From Lentisphaeria bacterium (GTDB lineage: Bacteria; Verrucomicrobiota; Lentisphaeria; JABSQK01; UBA12247), in assembly GCA_003477185.1 (NCBI GenBank), contig DMTJ01000403.1:1-17011 (forward strand): a stretch of 17,011 nucleotides of DNA. Reading direction: 5' to 3'. The notes beneath the pieces were generated by a model. The model had not been told where the DNA came from. It ran no database searches and saw only the letters and a list, made by a program, of their open reading frames with translations. Shown piece by piece: positions 14,484 through 17,011 of this stretch; within the stretch, counting starts at the first letter, position 1; the number at the start of each line of letters is the position of its first letter. The translations under genes and the position numbers were made by a program.

Positions 14484-16003
14484 GCGCTCTTCTCCGGTGG
14501 AATGGCGGGGAAGACCAAGGTAAAGCTGGCACCGCAGCCTTGTCCTTCGGACTCAACAATGAGTCGTCCGCCCATCTCCGTGACCAAGTTCGCGCAGGTA
14601 TGCAGGCCAAAGCCGTGGCCATCGGGCTTGGTGGTGAATCCGTGGGTAAAGATCTTTGTTAAGTTATCCGTCGAGATGCCTTCGCCATTGTCGGTAATCG
14701 AAATGAAGACATTTTCGTCTTCCATGCCGGTATCGATCAGGACGTGGCGTTGATCGACGGGGTTTCCGCTCACTGCGTCGCGGGCATTCGCCAGGATATT
14801 CATCAGGATCATGACCAGCTTGGCCCGCTGTGTCCGCACCGCTGGCGTCTCTCCATAGCTGCGATCAATCTGCAGGTAGGGGGCGTTTGTCGCGTGAATG
14901 CTGAGGGCATCCTCGATCACATTAGTCAGCTCGAATTCTTCAATGAAGAACTCTGCTTTAGCATACGTCTGTTGTGTGCTAATGACATCCTTGATCGCAT
15001 TGATGTTGTTCCGCAGGTTGGTGGCCTCGGATAGGACAGCCGCCCGCTCCGTGCAGACCTCCTGTGTAATCCGGTGGAGCAGTTCTGGAAACTTCTTGCC
15101 CTTTGGGTCTTCTGTCAGAAGACTGGAGACGTCTTTGCTGCGGTGCAACATCGCGTCCACCTTCATCAGCATGTGAACCTTGGACTTATTCAGGTGCTCC
15201 AGAATCACACCGCACGACACATTTACGCTATTGAGCACATTTCCGATGTCATGCAGCACGGCTGTCGCAATTTCTGCCATACCGGCGCTGTGTGCGGTCT
15301 GCAAGAGTTGCTCTCGAGCGTTGGCCAGCTTGACTTCGGTCTCATTGCGCAGCGTAATATTACGGATAAAGAAGCAAAGTTTTGCCTTTTTGCCGACGTG
15401 GAGAAGATTCACCGTAATGTCCGCAGGGAAAAACTCGGAGTCAAACTTCTTGCAGAATCCCTCGATAAATACGTGCCGCTCTTTGCGCAGATGGGCGGCA
15501 GTTGCTTGCAGCACCTCATCATCCGCGCCTTCAATCAGTTGCAGGACATTTATCGAGCAGAAGGTTTCTTCTGTGCATTCAAAGAAGTCCTTGGCCCGGC
15601 CGTTGGTCCGGATGATGCGGCCGTCACGCTCCGTGATAAGCACGGCATCGTAGACCGCCTCGAAAAATTCGACAAAAATTTCATCATCTAGCCCTGCCAG
15701 GGAGTTGATGGGTGCCGCCTTGGTGAGTTCAGTATCTTCTGTTTTCGGCACCGCCTTCCCCCCCTTCATGTGGAAGGATTGGGTGCGAGAATGGTCGTGT
15801 CTCGTGGGGGGAGAGTCTTGGCGGGTTTTGGACTTCTGCAGGTTGAGTCTGAGGGTGTCAGTCTGATCCCTGTCGTTCACAGACAGGTCCAGCGTGCTGG
15901 AATCTACTCGCCGATCCACTGGTCTGGCTACCGGCTTGTTGCCAGAGCGATCCAGTTTCAGGCGCAGCGTGTCAGTTGTATGGCCAAAGCGCGGGTCATT
16001 CAT
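14480..16003 (-). CDS. Soluble PAS-domain sensor histidine kinase
   Basis: This 507-residue kinase has no transmembrane segment, so it senses something in the cytosol. Residues 1 to about 100 are low-complexity and carry the repeated motif TDTLRL(K/N)L at 10-17 and 48-55. A PAS domain spans about 107-225 (FFEAVYDAVLITERDGRIIRTN). The phosphoacceptor is His251 in LHDIGNVLNSVN, a variant H-box known in this kinase group. The ATPase domain has the N box (MNILANARDAV, 401-411), DNGEGI at 438-443 and DGHGFGLH at 461-468. ATG 16003 overlaps the topoisomerase stop by 8 bases (ATGAATGA). A GTG at 16045 is possible but has no ribosome site. The neighbouring regulator, overlapping by 4 bases, is its likely partner. 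Confidence 0.92.
   Translation of the reverse strand: MNDPRFGHTTDTLRLKLDRSGNKPVARPVDRRVDSSTLDLSVNDRDQTDTLRLNLQKSKTRQDSPPTRHDHSRTQSFHMKGGKAVPKTEDTELTKAAPINSLAGLDDEIFVEFFEAVYDAVLITERDGRIIRTNGRAKDFFECTEETFCSINVLQLIEGADDEVLQATAAHLRKERHVFIEGFCKKFDSEFFPADITVNLLHVGKKAKLCFFIRNITLRNETEVKLANAREQLLQTAHSAGMAEIATAVLHDIGNVLNSVNVSCGVILEHLNKSKVHMLMKVDAMLHRSKDVSSLLTEDPKGKKFPELLHRITQEVCTERAAVLSEATNLRNNINAIKDVISTQQTYAKAEFFIEEFELTNVIEDALSIHATNAPYLQIDRSYGETPAVRTQRAKLVMILMNILANARDAVSGNPVDQRHVLIDTGMEDENVFISITDNGEGISTDNLTKIFTHGFTTKPDGHGFGLHTCANLVTEMGGRLIVESEGQGCGASFTLVFPAIPPEKSA
15839..15862 (-). repeat. TDTLRLNL motif copy 2 (kinase N-terminus)
   Basis: Encodes residues 48-55 of the histidine kinase, 38 residues after the first copy. 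It is followed by a basic, Ser-rich linker. Confidence 0.85.
15953..15976 (-). repeat. TDTLRLKL motif copy 1 (kinase N-terminus)
   Basis: Encodes TDTLRLKL at residues 10-17 of the histidine kinase. The second copy, TDTLRLNL, is encoded at 15839-15862. The DNA differs at wobble positions, so the similarity is kept at protein level. Confidence 0.85.
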
Positions 16004-17011
16004 TGTCTGAATTCTCTTGGTCTGGAGCAAGTTTGTCGCTGCCACGTTTGATGGTGGTCACTTTGGTGATCGGCTTTACAGCGACGCGACCGCCTCGGGC
16101 TTGTGCTCCGCGGATCGGGATGCTGTCGAATTCCACTTCCACCCAGTTCTCCTTTGTACGCCGCGTAGCCTCCCATTCGGCGCGAACGACCACACCGTGG
16201 CGGTCGAACAGCTTCTCGATCTTACAGCCTTTCGGCACGCAGCTATACTCGCGGTCCACGATAAAGCGGTCAACGCGAAAACGTTTCGCGTAGCACATTT
16301 TGGTTTTTTTATCTCGATATACCAAGCAGTATACTTGAGCCTTGTCCACTTTTCGAATCAGGCTCACAGGCCCTACGTACAGCTTCTCCGAAAGCGGGAT
16401 CACCCTGTAAGTGCCATCGGTTTTGAAGATAAGAATCTTATCATATTCGGTGCAGAGAATCGGCTCTTCAGATTTTACAGCGGTCCCAATGAACCCGCCT
16501 TTCCGGTCGTGGCCGACCTTGATGTTTTTGAGCGCGACCTTACGTGCGTCGACTTGCTTCAACTCACCAATGGTCGTCCGGCGTGGGTAGTCAGCGGCGT
16601 ATTTTTCGTAGAGCCGGTCTAGAAATGAGATCGCAAAATCCGTCATGCTGGCCAGATGCTTGCGGATTTCGGCCATCCGGGCTTCAATCTCACGCAGCTC
16701 GGTCTGGTTCTTTTCGATGTCAAACAGCGAAATGCGGCGGATTGGGATCTTCAGCAAGTCAGCGATGTCGTCGTCGGTGATTACGCGCTGGATCTGTTTC
16801 TGGAAGGGCACAAATCCGTCATAGATTGCCGCGACGATAAGTTCCATAGAGGTACATTCTTCGATCGCCTTGTAGATCCGGTTCTCGATGAAGATCTGAG
16901 CGAGTGTCTTGAAGTGATGTAAATCCAGGAGCTTCCCGAGCTCCAGTTCCAGCTCACGTCGCAGGTCTTCAACCAGCTTGGTGGTATTATGCCTGAGCAC
17001 GTCGCCTACGG
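15996..17011 (-). CDS. parC: DNA topoisomerase IV/gyrase subunit A, C-terminal part (truncated by window edge)
   Basis: This is the DNA-cleaving subunit of a type IIA topoisomerase, which unlinks or supercoils DNA. About 337 codons are visible. The frame continues past the right edge (codons for VGD precede the first GTG), so the catalytic Tyr region is outside. The start of the visible part, LRHNTTKLVEDLRRELELELG, then FIENRIYKAIEECTS, a coiled coil (ISLFDIEKNQTELREIEARM), and DRKGGFIGTAVKSEE with YRVIPLSEKLYVG in the C-terminal domain closely follow the Bacteroidota/PVC-type ParC. The GyrA box (QRRGGxG) is not seen, which favours ParC over GyrA. The tail is highly basic, then acidic (DQENSDNE). 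The stop overlaps the kinase start by 8 bases. Confidence 0.9.
   Translation of the reverse strand, partial: VGDVLRHNTTKLVEDLRRELELELGKLLDLHHFKTLAQIFIENRIYKAIEECTSMELIVAAIYDGFVPFQKQIQRVITDDDIADLLKIPIRRISLFDIEKNQTELREIEARMAEIRKHLASMTDFAISFLDRLYEKYAADYPRRTTIGELKQVDARKVALKNIKVGHDRKGGFIGTAVKSEEPILCTEYDKILIFKTDGTYRVIPLSEKLYVGPVSLIRKVDKAQVYCLVYRDKKTKMCYAKRFRVDRFIVDREYSCVPKGCKIEKLFDRHGVVVRAEWEATRRTKENWVEVEFDSIPIRGAQARGGRVAVKPITKVTTIKRGSDKLAPDQENSDNE

Noticed and set aside
14139..14753. Plus-strand frame of 204 residues across the regulator/kinase junction
   Set aside because: Shadow of two well-supported minus-strand genes with intact motifs.
15074..15691. Plus-strand frame of 205 residues inside the kinase
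   Set aside because: Shadow frame. The kinase's PAS and H-box are encoded on the opposite strand here.
16004..16045. Longer kinase from GTG 16045
   Set aside because: No ribosome site, and it would overlap parC by 50 bases. ATG 16003 gives the same 8-base overlap seen elsewhere in the window.

Overview
The window (about 17 kb, moderately GC-rich, almost wholly coding) looks like core chromosome of a Gram-negative bacterium. The best guess is a Verrucomicrobiota member, perhaps Opitutae-like. This rests on three points: a second type IIA topoisomerase A subunit of the kind common in Bacteroidota and the PVC group, a type II secretion/type IV pilus-type cluster with a lipoprotein secretin, and a histidine kinase/response regulator pair with PVC-like architecture. 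The lineage is an inference from protein style, not a measured placement. I see no tRNA, rRNA, CRISPR, insertion sequence or prophage signal.

Region 1 (1-5062, + strand) is a gene-expression and membrane-biogenesis string: the 3' end of rplO (L15), secY, rpmH (L34), rnpA, yidD, yidC, a small KH-domain protein at the usual jag/khpB position, and coaX (type III pantothenate kinase). Two classical operons, the end of spc and rpmH-rnpA-yidD-yidC-jag, lie end to end with 41 bases between them. Starts and stops overlap by 4, 8 or 23 bases. The products cover the Sec channel, the YidC insertase, YidD, the tRNA 5' processing enzyme and an RNA-binding protein.

Region 2 (5064-5457) holds one small minus-strand gene for a probable Sm/LSM-like beta-barrel protein. 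It converges on coaX with one base between the stops and diverges from the secretion cluster. A perfect 12-bp palindrome lies near its 5' end.

Region 3 (5458-13071, + strand) is a general secretion/pilus assembly operon. In order it encodes a GspL (PilM/PilN-like) platform protein, a GspM/PilO-like protein, a GspC/PilP-like protein, a GspD secretin lipoprotein and a GspE ATPase, followed by a translationally coupled MutT Nudix hydrolase. Two of the proteins carry unusual runs of proline. No GspF or pseudopilin is present. An exported glutathione peroxidase (13101-13655) follows.

Region 4 (13671-17011, - strand) is a tightly overlapping operon read right to left: a ParC/GyrA-type topoisomerase subunit (5' end beyond the window), a PAS histidine kinase, and a response regulator with a cysteine-rich tail. 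It converges on the peroxidase gene with 15 bases between the stops.

No gene-free stretch exceeds about 100 bases. The points most worth a second look are the LSM-like gene, the KH-only Jag substitute, the Asp-to-Asn change in CoaX, the proline tails, the repeated TDTLRL motif in the kinase, and the topoisomerase/two-component operon.
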